The position numbers and the translations under genes were made by a program. A DNA stretch of 64,000 bases from contig NZ_JABCSC020000003.1 in assembly GCF_012972705.2 (NCBI RefSeq), forward strand, positions 434,001-498,000. Direction: 5' to 3'. This DNA is from Uliginosibacterium aquaticum (GTDB lineage Bacteria > Pseudomonadota > Gammaproteobacteria > Burkholderiales > Rhodocyclaceae). The notes beneath the pieces were generated by a model. The model was not told the DNA's origin. It made no database searches and was given only the letters and a program-made list of their open reading frames with translations. This document shows positions 57,466 to 64,000 of the stretch, in pieces (within the stretch, counting starts at the first letter, position 1; each line of letters opens with the position of its first letter).

Positions 57466-57675
57466 TCAGCGCCAGAGCAGGGCGTGGATCAGCCAGGCGC
57501 TACCCATCGTGGCGAGCCAGAATCCCAGTCCGGCCCAGAAAGCCCATGGGCTCTCCAGCTCGGTATCGCGCCGAAAGTGCTGACAGAGTTTTCGGCCAGG
57601 CCAGCGGAGCACGATTTCGCCCACAAATTCGGCCACCCCTCCGATGAGCGCTTCCGAGATGCGTCCTAATGGCAC
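57466..57675 (-). CDS. small membrane protein, coupled to glycosyltransferase gene
   Basis: 69 residues from GTG 57675, only 5 bases after the stop of the glycosyltransferase gene. Amphipathic N-terminal region (GRISEALIGGVAEFVGEIVLRWPGR) and one C-terminal TM helix (about 45-66, FWAGLGFWLATMGSAWLIHALL). No known family. The open frame extends further upstream inside the glycosyltransferase gene, but the GTG fits the spacing. Existence rests on open frame, position and a sensible protein. Confidence 0.55.
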   Translation of the reverse strand: MPLGRISEALIGGVAEFVGEIVLRWPGRKLCQHFRRDTELESPWAFWAGLGFWLATMGSAWLIHALLWR

Positions 57676-57680
57676 GACGT

Positions 57681-58787
57681 TCAGCGCGCGAGATAGGCAG
57701 AGCAGGCGGTTTTTACATGTTCCAGCGTAATGCCCTGCATGCATCGCGCCTCTGCGCACTGAGTGGGCTGCTCACCGAAGCTGCGTGAGCAGCGCTGGAT
57801 CCAGTCGCGATGGCGGCGGAAGGTGTTGGTCTGGTTGCGGCAGGCGATCTCGATCGACACCGCAGTGAAGGGGCTGGTTGCCCAGTACTCGCCGGCGCCG
57901 CTGATGAGGCTCGAACCGGGACCGAACAGCGCCACGGTGGGGGTGCCGACGATGCGGGCCAGGTGTGCGACACCCGTGTCCGGGCAGACGATCAGACCTG
58001 CGCCGGAAAACAGCCGGGCGAGCTGGGCGAGGTCGAGCTGACCGGCATAGCTGGCAAACCGCCCTTTGGGATCGGCCGCCGTGACCAGCGCGGTTTCCCT
58101 GGCTCCGGCGCTCCATACGGGGGTGGTACCTTGCGCCGCGAGCCAGTCGGCCAGCGCAGCCCAGCGTTCGCTCGGCCAGTATTTGAGGGGGGAAGATGCG
58201 CCCAGATGGAGCACCGCATAGGGCGTGGAGGGGGCGCTGAAAGGCGCTGCCGCAGGCAAGGGCCAGTCTGTTGCCTGATAGTGCTGCGCCGGCCCCTCGA
58301 TCAGATCGGCGCAAAAGTCACCGAAAGCAGCGGGGGCGTCCGGGAAGGGACGTGCTTCGTCGAGCAGCCAGTTTTTCCAGTGCGGTGTGTCGTCGGCAAA
58401 ACCGAGCACCCATTGGCTCAGCGCGCGGGCCAGCGGGCTGTAGCGATTCTCTGTCGGGATGATCACCAGATCGAAAGGGGCTGCTGCCAATATGCTGGCG
58501 ATGTCGCCCTGGCGCGGGTTCCAGGGCAGGGCGGTGAAGCCGAAGGGCTGCCCGGCGTAGAGCGGCGCCAGCGCGGTCGGACAGCTCAGATTGCGCCTGG
58601 CCTGCGGGTAGCGGGCGGCGATGCGGGCCAGCAAGGGCGTGAGCATCAGGGTATCGCCCAGCAGCAGATGGTGCAGGACGAGGATGCTTTGCGGCGCCTC
58701 GGGTTTGCGGCGCCGCCAGGCACTGGGATTGAGAAGCTGACGAGCGAGGCGGCCGAAAATGCTCAGCCGCGCGCGGGCCCGACTCAT
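57681..58787 (-). CDS. GT9 family glycosyltransferase (heptosyltransferase-like)
   Basis: 368 residues. Rossmann-type GT-B fold of LPS heptosyltransferases: LVLHHLLLGDTLMLTPLLARI (about 36-56), the nucleotide-sugar region VLHLGASSPLKYWPSERWAALADWL (about 192-216), AGLIVCPDTGVAHLARIVGTPTVALFGP (about 271-298). A late Cys-rich stretch (C-x-Q...CAEARCMQGI) is typical. Last but one gene of a minus-strand LPS-core type cluster; overlaps the upstream GT4 gene by 4 bases. Confidence 0.88.
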   Translation of the reverse strand: MSRARARLSIFGRLARQLLNPSAWRRRKPEAPQSILVLHHLLLGDTLMLTPLLARIAARYPQARRNLSCPTALAPLYAGQPFGFTALPWNPRQGDIASILAAAPFDLVIIPTENRYSPLARALSQWVLGFADDTPHWKNWLLDEARPFPDAPAAFGDFCADLIEGPAQHYQATDWPLPAAAPFSAPSTPYAVLHLGASSPLKYWPSERWAALADWLAAQGTTPVWSAGARETALVTAADPKGRFASYAGQLDLAQLARLFSGAGLIVCPDTGVAHLARIVGTPTVALFGPGSSLISGAGEYWATSPFTAVSIEIACRNQTNTFRRHRDWIQRCSRSFGEQPTQCAEARCMQGITLEHVKTACSAYLAR

Positions 58788-59914
58788 CCGGCCACGCGCT
58801 GGAAGGCAGCTTCCATGCGCGTGATCATGCGCTCAAGACCACAGTTTTCGACGGCGAACTCGCGTGCAGCGGCTCCGAGCTTGTCGGCGTCCTGCGGATT
58901 GTCGAGCAGCTTGCGGATCGCGCTGGCCAGGGCCTTGCTGTCCTTGGGCGGCACCAGCACGCCGGTGAGGCCGGCCTTGACCACGTCGGCCGAGCTGCCG
59001 ATCGGGGTGGTGATCACCGGCAGGCCGACCGACATGGCCTGCATCACGGCCTGGGACACGCCTTCGTTGGCGAAGGAAGGCAGGGCAAACACATCCAGCG
59101 CCTGCAGCCAGGGCACCACGTCGCGCTGCTGGCCGGCGAAGCGCACCACGCGGGTGAGGCCGAGCTCCACGGTGAGGCGGTTGAGCTTGTCGCGCTGCGG
59201 GCCATCACCCACGATCACCAGCCGGATGCGCGGATCGTTGAGTTCGGCGACGGCCTTGAGCAGGAACTTGTGGCCCTTCCAGGAGCGCAGGGTGGCGATG
59301 ATGCCGATCCATACGGCATTCACGTCCAGCCCCAGCTTTTCGCGCGCTTCGACCTTGTTGCCGGGCACGAAGCGCTTGGTGTTGATGCCGGTGAATACGG
59401 ATTGCACACGGTAGGCCGGCAGGCCCAGGCCGTCGATCAGCTCATGGCGCAGACCTTCGCCGGTGGTGATGATGTGCGAGGCGGCCTTGCCGTAGAGCCA
59501 GCGGTTGGCGAAGGTGTTGGCCACCGGCGCCGAAATGTGGCGGGTGCGCAGCACTGGCACGGATTTCTTGCCGAGCGAGAGGTTGGCCAGCGCGACGAGC
59601 CAGGAGTCGGTCGAGCTGTGGGTGTTGATGACGTCGATCTCGCCACGATTGGCGACGATCCAGGCGCGCATGGCCTTGAAGTCCGGCCAGCGCTTTTCGC
59701 GGATCGGCAGCGAGACGGTTTTTACGCCCCAGTCGCGGGCACGCGCGTAGAGGGTGGATTCCACCGGGCACAGGATGGTCACGCGGTGGCCGCGCTCCAT
59801 CATGCCGCGCGATTCTTCGAGGATGCGGATTTCCTGACCGCCCCAGCCGCAGGAGGACTCGGTGTGCACGATATGCAGCGAGCGTACGGATAGCAGGGTG
59901 TTGTATTGCGCCAT
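58784..59914 (-). CDS. GT4 family glycosyltransferase
   Basis: 376 residues from ATG 59914 (MAQYNTLLSVRSLHIVHTES). GT-B fold: SSCGWGGQEIRILEESRGM near 21-39, donor-binding region RLVIVGDGPQRDKLNRL (about 232-248) and the E-x7-E-like motif FALPSFANEGVSQAVMQAMSVGLPVI (about 275-300). Probably an LPS-core or surface-glycan transferase. The frame extends 74 codons further but there it is shadow of the neighbouring gene. Four-base overlap with the GT9 gene downstream. Confidence 0.87.
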   Translation of the reverse strand: MAQYNTLLSVRSLHIVHTESSCGWGGQEIRILEESRGMMERGHRVTILCPVESTLYARARDWGVKTVSLPIREKRWPDFKAMRAWIVANRGEIDVINTHSSTDSWLVALANLSLGKKSVPVLRTRHISAPVANTFANRWLYGKAASHIITTGEGLRHELIDGLGLPAYRVQSVFTGINTKRFVPGNKVEAREKLGLDVNAVWIGIIATLRSWKGHKFLLKAVAELNDPRIRLVIVGDGPQRDKLNRLTVELGLTRVVRFAGQQRDVVPWLQALDVFALPSFANEGVSQAVMQAMSVGLPVITTPIGSSADVVKAGLTGVLVPPKDSKALASAIRKLLDNPQDADKLGAAAREFAVENCGLERMITRMEAAFQRVAG

Positions 59915-59948
59915 GATGGGTGCAGGTGCCGAAGAAAGTAAGGGTCGA

Positions 59949-61136
59949 TTATAGCTGGCTGGCTCCGCCGAGCAGCTGCCGGTAAAGCGCCACCAGTTGA
60001 GCGGCCATCGCTTCGTTGCTGAGGGTGTCCACACTGGCCCGGGATGCGTTGCGGAAGGTGCTGCAGCGCAGCGGATCGTGCATGGCTTCGAGCAGGCGGT
60101 GAGCGGCGGCGGCCATGCCGGGGATGTCCAGGGCATCGACGCGCTCGCCGTTCTCGCCGAGACGCACCAGTTCGGCTGCGCCGGAGCTGGTCGAGGTCAG
60201 GACCGGCAGACCGCTGGCAAGGGCCTCGATGGCGGCATTGGGCATCGGATCGTAGAGCGTGGGCAGGGCGAACACGTCGGCTGCGCCGAGGTAGGGGGCA
60301 ACGTCCTTCTTCGGACCAAGGAAGCGCACCCGGCTGGCCACGCCCAGGCGCTCGGCGCGTTTTTGGAGGCGGCGGGCATGCCTGTCCTTGCCGATTACCC
60401 ACAGCTCGGCCTGGGCCAGCGCCGGCTGGGCCAGCGCCTCGATCAGCTGCGGCACCCCCTTGCGTTCGAAGCCGGAGCCGACGAAGAGCAGTACGCGGGT
60501 GGACTCGGGTACTCCCAGCTGTTCACGGACCTTCTCGCGATGCAGTTCGCGCAGGCCCGGGTGGAAATGAACGTGATCCACACCGTTGTGAATCACGTGG
60601 AGCTTGCTGGCAAGCTGGGGATAACGGTGGGCAATGTCCTGCCGCACCATCTCGGAGTTGCAGATCACCGCGCGCAGCTTGGCATCGCGGAACATTCGGT
60701 CTTCCATGCGCAGGATGTAGCGATGCCAGGGCGACAGGCTCTGGGCGAGGCGGCCCAGCGGGCTCAGCGTGCGGGCGCGCTGCTCGAGCCAGCTGGCATG
60801 TACGCCGTCGCCGGCGCGGAAAATGTCGCAGCCGGGAATGCGCTCGTGGCTCTGCACCAGATCGAAGACTTGGGTCTTGATCAGCGAGCGCACGCTGCGC
60901 GTGAAAGTGATGTCGCGCAGCAGGCGGCCCAGGCGGGGGGCTCCGAGCAGCTTCACCTTGACGCCCGGTTTGTGCTCGCCACCCCAGTTGCGCGTGATCA
61001 GGGTGATCTGTACGGCGTTTTCGCCGAGCGCCTTCAGTGCGCGTTCGACGAAGCGCTCGGCGCCGCCGTAGGGGTTGTAGGCCTGGCGCACGATGGCCAG
61101 GTGCAGCGGAGCGGCAGCGTCGCGGCTTTCTTTCAT
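59949..61136 (-). CDS. GT4 family glycosyltransferase (RfaG-like)
   Basis: 395 residues from ATG 61136 (MKESRDAAAPLHLAIVRQAY). GT-B fold with NPYGGAERFVERALKAL (residues 21-37), FRAGDGVHASWLEQR and the domain hinge VIHNGVDHVHFHPG (about 205-218), then FVGSGFERKGVPQLIEALA and LPTLYDPMPNAAIEALASGLPVLTS. The early motif and the AGDGVHASWL segment recall RfaG-type LPS glucosyltransferases. Its ATG overlaps the stop of the upstream GT9 gene (ATGA). Confidence 0.87.
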   Translation of the reverse strand: MKESRDAAAPLHLAIVRQAYNPYGGAERFVERALKALGENAVQITLITRNWGGEHKPGVKVKLLGAPRLGRLLRDITFTRSVRSLIKTQVFDLVQSHERIPGCDIFRAGDGVHASWLEQRARTLSPLGRLAQSLSPWHRYILRMEDRMFRDAKLRAVICNSEMVRQDIAHRYPQLASKLHVIHNGVDHVHFHPGLRELHREKVREQLGVPESTRVLLFVGSGFERKGVPQLIEALAQPALAQAELWVIGKDRHARRLQKRAERLGVASRVRFLGPKKDVAPYLGAADVFALPTLYDPMPNAAIEALASGLPVLTSTSSGAAELVRLGENGERVDALDIPGMAAAAHRLLEAMHDPLRCSTFRNASRASVDTLSNEAMAAQLVALYRQLLGGASQL

Positions 61137-62233
61137 CAGGGGGCAACCCGGTCGATGGCATCCAGCACCTGCTGCACGCCGATGGCATACAGGCATTCTG
61201 ACAGCTTGCCGCCGCCACAACCATCCTGTCCGCAGGGGCGGCAGCTGTGGCTGCTGGAGACGACTTCGCTTTTCACCATCCACGGACCCCATTCCTTGTC
61301 GCCGGAGGGCCCGAAGAGGGCCACGCAAGGCGTGCCAACGGCGGCAGCGATGTGCATCGGGGCGGAATCCACACCGATGAAAAGTCTGGCGCGGGCCGTC
61401 AGCGCAGCGAGTTCGCGCAGACTGAACTGGCCGGCGAGATTCACCACTGGCACCTTAGCGGCCGCAATGATTGCCTCCACCATTTGCTGCTCGCGCGGAT
61501 CGGGTGCGGCAGTGATCACGATCTTCTCGCCGCGTGCCGCCAGGGCCTGCAGCAACTGAGCGTTGAGCTTGGCCGGCCAGCACTTGAAGAACCAGCGTGA
61601 GGCCGGGTGCAGCTGGATGAAACTGCCGGCCGTGAGGCCATGGGCATTCAGCAGCACATCGATTTTTGTTTCAGCCTCCGGGCCGGGGTGCATCTGCAGT
61701 CGGCGCGCCTCCGTGGCGGGCTGGATGCCAAGGCGGCGCAGCGCATCCAGATGGGTGTCGACGGTATGGCGGCGCCCGCCGCCGACCGTGCGGTACAGAT
61801 GGCTGAAGGAGTTTTTCCACCACTTGGCCTTGCCTGCGCGCTGCGGGGCTACTGCCCAGCGCGGTGTGAGCAGGCGGGTGAGCCAGGCGCCACGTGGGTG
61901 ATCGGTGAGGTGGATGACCAGATCGTAATGGCGGGCCCTGAGCGCTTTCAGCAGCGCCCATTCGTGGCGCAGCTGGGCCAGCGGGCCGAGTTTCTTCCAG
62001 TTGCGGCCGATACAGTGCAAGCGGGCGAGGTCGGGATGGCCTTCCAGCATCGGCGCTGTGTCACTGAAGATCAGGGCATCGATCTCGCAGTCTGGCGCTG
62101 CGGCCTTGAGGCTGGAGAAGACGGGCGAGGTGAGCAGCACGTCGCCGTGATGGCGCAGCTTGATGACCAGTGCCCGGCGCAGCAGGGCGGGATCTATGGC
62201 ATCGGCCAAGTAGGAGGCAGTCGGAGCAGGCAT
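61136..62233 (-). CDS. GT9 family glycosyltransferase (RfaQ-like heptosyltransferase)
   Basis: 365 residues from ATG 62233 (MPAPTASYLAD). Heptosyltransferase fold: ALVIKLRHHGDVLLTSPVFSSLK (about 21-43), FIQLHPASRWFFKCWPAK (about 206-223) and FIGVDSAPMHIAAAVGTPCVALFGPSG (about 289-315). The KLRHHGDVLLTSPV and RWxFKCW motifs are typical of RfaQ (core heptose III). Start chosen where the signature begins; the first in-frame ATG (62266) is less likely. First gene of the four-gene glycosyltransferase operon. Confidence 0.9.
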   Translation of the reverse strand: MPAPTASYLADAIDPALLRRALVIKLRHHGDVLLTSPVFSSLKAAAPDCEIDALIFSDTAPMLEGHPDLARLHCIGRNWKKLGPLAQLRHEWALLKALRARHYDLVIHLTDHPRGAWLTRLLTPRWAVAPQRAGKAKWWKNSFSHLYRTVGGGRRHTVDTHLDALRRLGIQPATEARRLQMHPGPEAETKIDVLLNAHGLTAGSFIQLHPASRWFFKCWPAKLNAQLLQALAARGEKIVITAAPDPREQQMVEAIIAAAKVPVVNLAGQFSLRELAALTARARLFIGVDSAPMHIAAAVGTPCVALFGPSGDKEWGPWMVKSEVVSSSHSCRPCGQDGCGGGKLSECLYAIGVQQVLDAIDRVAP

Positions 62234-62363
62234 GGCCGGATTGTAACGGAGCGCGCCATGTTGCATTGCGGGCGACGCTGGTACTCCAAACTGCTACGCT
62301 GACACTAATCAGAGAAGCCCTTGTCAAAGCGGCCAGAAACCTAGAATCATGGAGAAGAGACAC

Positions 62364-62789
62364 ATGAGCAAGCTCGACTGGAATCCAGCCCTGCACGCCC
62401 TGGCTTCAGGCCCGATGGATGATGCCCATCAGGAGTTCCTGACGCTGACGAATATCCTTGCCGCTTCCGATGACGAGGATGAGATCCGCAGCCTGCAGCA
62501 GTTGCTGGCACACTGCGAGGCCCACTTTGCGCAGGAAGAGTTCTGGATGCGCGAGTCTGGCATCGTTGGAGCGGAAAACCATCAGCGCGATCACGAAGGT
62601 GTGGTGAGCCTGCTGCAGAGCGCCCTGAGCGACCTGAAGCGTGGTCAGCATGGCGCCGGGCGTGAGCTCACCGAATCATTGGGAGACTGGTTCCAGCATC
62701 ACTCGTCGACCATGGATGCGGCACTTGCCTTCCAGATGCAGCAGTTTGCGCGTACCCAGCCACCGGAGAGCATTCCTTCGATAGGCTGA
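62364..62789 (+). CDS. hemerythrin-like oxygen/metal-binding protein
   Basis: 141 residues. Single hemerythrin domain with every di-iron ligand: His22, His54, Glu58, His73, His77, His113, Asp118. Small bacterial hemerythrins bind O2 at a di-iron site for storage or delivery, or sense NO/O2. Start at the second ATG (MSKLDWNPALHALASG), nine bases after GGAG. Monocistronic; divergent from the LPS-type cluster. With the GGDEF protein it is the second hemerythrin in the window. Confidence 0.87.
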   Translation: MSKLDWNPALHALASGPMDDAHQEFLTLTNILAASDDEDEIRSLQQLLAHCEAHFAQEEFWMRESGIVGAENHQRDHEGVVSLLQSALSDLKRGQHGAGRELTESLGDWFQHHSSTMDAALAFQMQQFARTQPPESIPSIG

Positions 62790-63359
62790 TCAGCCCCTGG
62801 TGATCACCTGCAGCTCGCCGCACGCAAAGCGGAGCTGCATCCATTCCTCTTCCTTAAGGCCCAGCAGCTGGCCGGCGATGGCTCGCAGCGGGCCGCCATG
62901 GGCAACGATTACCAGCGCACGCGTGTCACCACTCAGCGCTGCCGCCAGTGCCGCCTGTGCTCGCGTCGCCATCTGCAGTACGCTCTCGCCGCCATGCCCG
63001 CAAAAGTGCAGCGGATTGGCCGCCCAGGCATCAATCAGGCTGAGCTCGATCTGATCCCAGGCCTGTAGCTCCCAGCGGCCGAAATCGATTTCCATCAGAC
63101 GTGCATCGAATATGGGCTGGCCCAGTGCTTCGGCCAGCTGCCGGCAACGCGTCAGCGGGCTGGAAATGAGCGCGAATTCGGCGGGCAACTGCGCGCGCAG
63201 TCCGGCCGCCAGCGCGTCGACCGGTTCGGCCAGCGCCACATCGCTCTGGCCATAGCAAACGCCCGGCGGCACCGCGACAGAGGGGTGACGGATCAGGTAG
63301 ATGCTGGTGGCGTCTCGCGAACGTGGTGCAGAGGAGGGGGCGGCGTGATCGGAATTCAT
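62790..63359 (-). CDS. cobC: alpha-ribazole phosphatase-like histidine phosphatase
   Basis: 189 residues from ATG 63359 (MNSDHAAPSSAP). Histidine phosphatase core: IYLIRHPSVAVPPGVCYGQSD with RHP catalytic motif near residues 20-40, FALISSPLTRCRQLAEAL, EIDFGRWE, and VIVAHGGPLRAIAGQLL. The YGQSD segment is characteristic of CobC, which removes phosphate from alpha-ribazole phosphate in cobalamin assembly. It is 20 bases downstream of cobS on the same strand, which supports the call. Confidence 0.88.
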   Translation of the reverse strand: MNSDHAAPSSAPRSRDATSIYLIRHPSVAVPPGVCYGQSDVALAEPVDALAAGLRAQLPAEFALISSPLTRCRQLAEALGQPIFDARLMEIDFGRWELQAWDQIELSLIDAWAANPLHFCGHGGESVLQMATRAQAALAAALSGDTRALVIVAHGGPLRAIAGQLLGLKEEEWMQLRFACGELQVITRG

Positions 63360-63379
63360 GGCTGGATGTTTGTTCCTTG

Positions 63380-64000
63380 TTATCCGGCCCCGTGCGCGCA
63401 CAGCACCAGATAACCCGTCAGTTCGCAGACCTGCTGCGCAGCGCCCAGCGCATCGCCGGTATAGCCGCCGATGCGGCTCTTGAAATAGCGTGCGCAGATC
63501 AGCCCGGTGCAGGTCAGGGCGATCAGCAGGGCCAGCCCGCGCACGGGCGAGAGCAGGCCCAGGGCCACAGCCGCGGCCAGGGGTGCCAGCCCCAGCAGGC
63601 TGCCGCCCAGCCATTCGACCGGGCCAAGCCCTTCCGCAACCGGCTTGGCGCGCGTGCTGTCGTCTTCGCGCACGTAAGTCATGCCGGCCATGATCAGCAG
63701 CGGTGGTATGCGCGAGAGCGCATGCGCCAGTGGCAGGGCCAGCAGGGCGCTGGCGCTCAGCGCCGTCAGCGTGGCGTACTTGAGCAGTAGAGCGCTCACC
63801 AGCGCGATGGCGCCGTAAGTGCCGATACGCGAATCCTTCATGATCGACAGCACCTTGGCCGTCTCCCAGCCGCCGCCGAAACCGTCGGCTGAGTCGGCCA
63901 GACCGTCCTCATGGAAAGCACCTGTCAGCAGCAGGCCGAGCAGCATGGCCAACAGCACCGCGACGGGGCCGGGCCAGAACTGCTGCGCCGTCCACAGCGC
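63380..64000 (-). CDS. cobS: adenosylcobinamide-GDP ribazoletransferase (5' end outside window)
   Basis: At least 206 residues; the gene continues past the right edge (the last visible codons read ALWTAQQFWPGPVA on the minus strand). Polytopic membrane enzyme with the CobS motif TGAFHEDGLADSADGFGGG and RPVAEGLGP-like AKPVAEGLGP. Joins adenosylcobinamide-GDP to alpha-ribazole to give cobalamin. Cotranscribed with cobC; other cob genes probably lie beyond the edge. Confidence 0.93.
   Translation of the reverse strand, partial: ALWTAQQFWPGPVAVLLAMLLGLLLTGAFHEDGLADSADGFGGGWETAKVLSIMKDSRIGTYGAIALVSALLLKYATLTALSASALLALPLAHALSRIPPLLIMAGMTYVREDDSTRAKPVAEGLGPVEWLGGSLLGLAPLAAAVALGLLSPVRGLALLIALTCTGLICARYFKSRIGGYTGDALGAAQQVCELTGYLVLCAHGAG

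Overview
The window is a high-GC chromosomal segment of a Gram-negative bacterium, most likely a betaproteobacterium and probably near the Rhodocyclales. This is inferred from the block aroQ-accB-accC-prmA-(zinc-ribbon/DUF3426 protein)-tpx, from Mpl, a cysteine-poor DksA, NnrS plus HiPIP, AzlCD, and an LPS-core type glycosyltransferase cluster. A CooA-like CO sensor next to CowN suggests a nitrogen-fixing, metabolically flexible organism. No nitrogenase structural genes, phage, CRISPR array or intact transposase were seen.

Layout. 0-4.3 kb: end of a dihydroorotase gene; a secreted subtilase autotransporter (minus strand) behind a c-di-GMP-I (GEMM) riboswitch; and a phosphoglycerate kinase of eukaryote-like type. 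4.3-8 kb: small genes (charged periplasmic protein, GFA/CENP-V enzyme, KTSC protein, DUF2799 lipoprotein), a DUF134/NifX-like pair behind an FNR-type promoter, a periplasmic rhodanese and MscL. 8-12.8 kb: FecR/LysM protein, CHASE2 histidine kinase and OmpR-type regulator. 12.8-14.5 kb: NnrS and HiPIP. 14.5-19.8 kb: FAD amine-oxidase-like protein and membrane-anchored spermidine-synthase-like protein on the minus strand, facing DUF350, GNAT and SPFH/SHOCT genes on the plus strand. 19.8-20.9 kb: an AT-rich islet with a lipoprotein gene and repeats. 20.9-22 kb: cowN and cooA with a perfect CooA-type operator between them.

22-30.3 kb: dksA, a histidine kinase with a binding-protein-like partner, a hemerythrin-PAS-GAF-GGDEF cyclase, TrhP, ArfB and an outer-membrane barrel. 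30.3-36 kb: an MscK-like channel, DUF4124, a tiny Ser/Gly-rich membrane protein coupled to a DUF4178 zinc-ribbon protein, then ruvA and a DUF3592 gene. 36-43.2 kb: a second spermidine-synthase-like protein and gltBD. 43.2-48.8 kb: a lone alginate lyase, fumC, tRNA-Ala(CGC), azlCD and an orphan TRAP binding protein. 48.8-57.4 kb: sco and mpl, then the conserved tlpA-aroQ-accBC-prmA-tpx region. 57.4-62.2 kb: four overlapping glycosyltransferase genes. 62.3-64 kb: a hemerythrin, cobC and a partial cobS.

Three themes connect genes. (1) Gas and redox sensing: CooA/CowN (CO), NnrS (NO), two hemerythrins, HiPIP and an FNR-type site. (2) c-di-GMP: a diguanylate cyclase and a riboswitch-controlled secreted protease. 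(3) Envelope maintenance: MscL, an MscK-like channel, SPFH, DUF350, DUF4178 and two spermidine-synthase-like proteins. The items most worth following up are the CooA operator at cowN, the GEMM riboswitch on the autotransporter, the FNR promoter with a start-site palindrome at DUF134-NifX, and the split DUF350/DUF4178/polyamine-type gene set.
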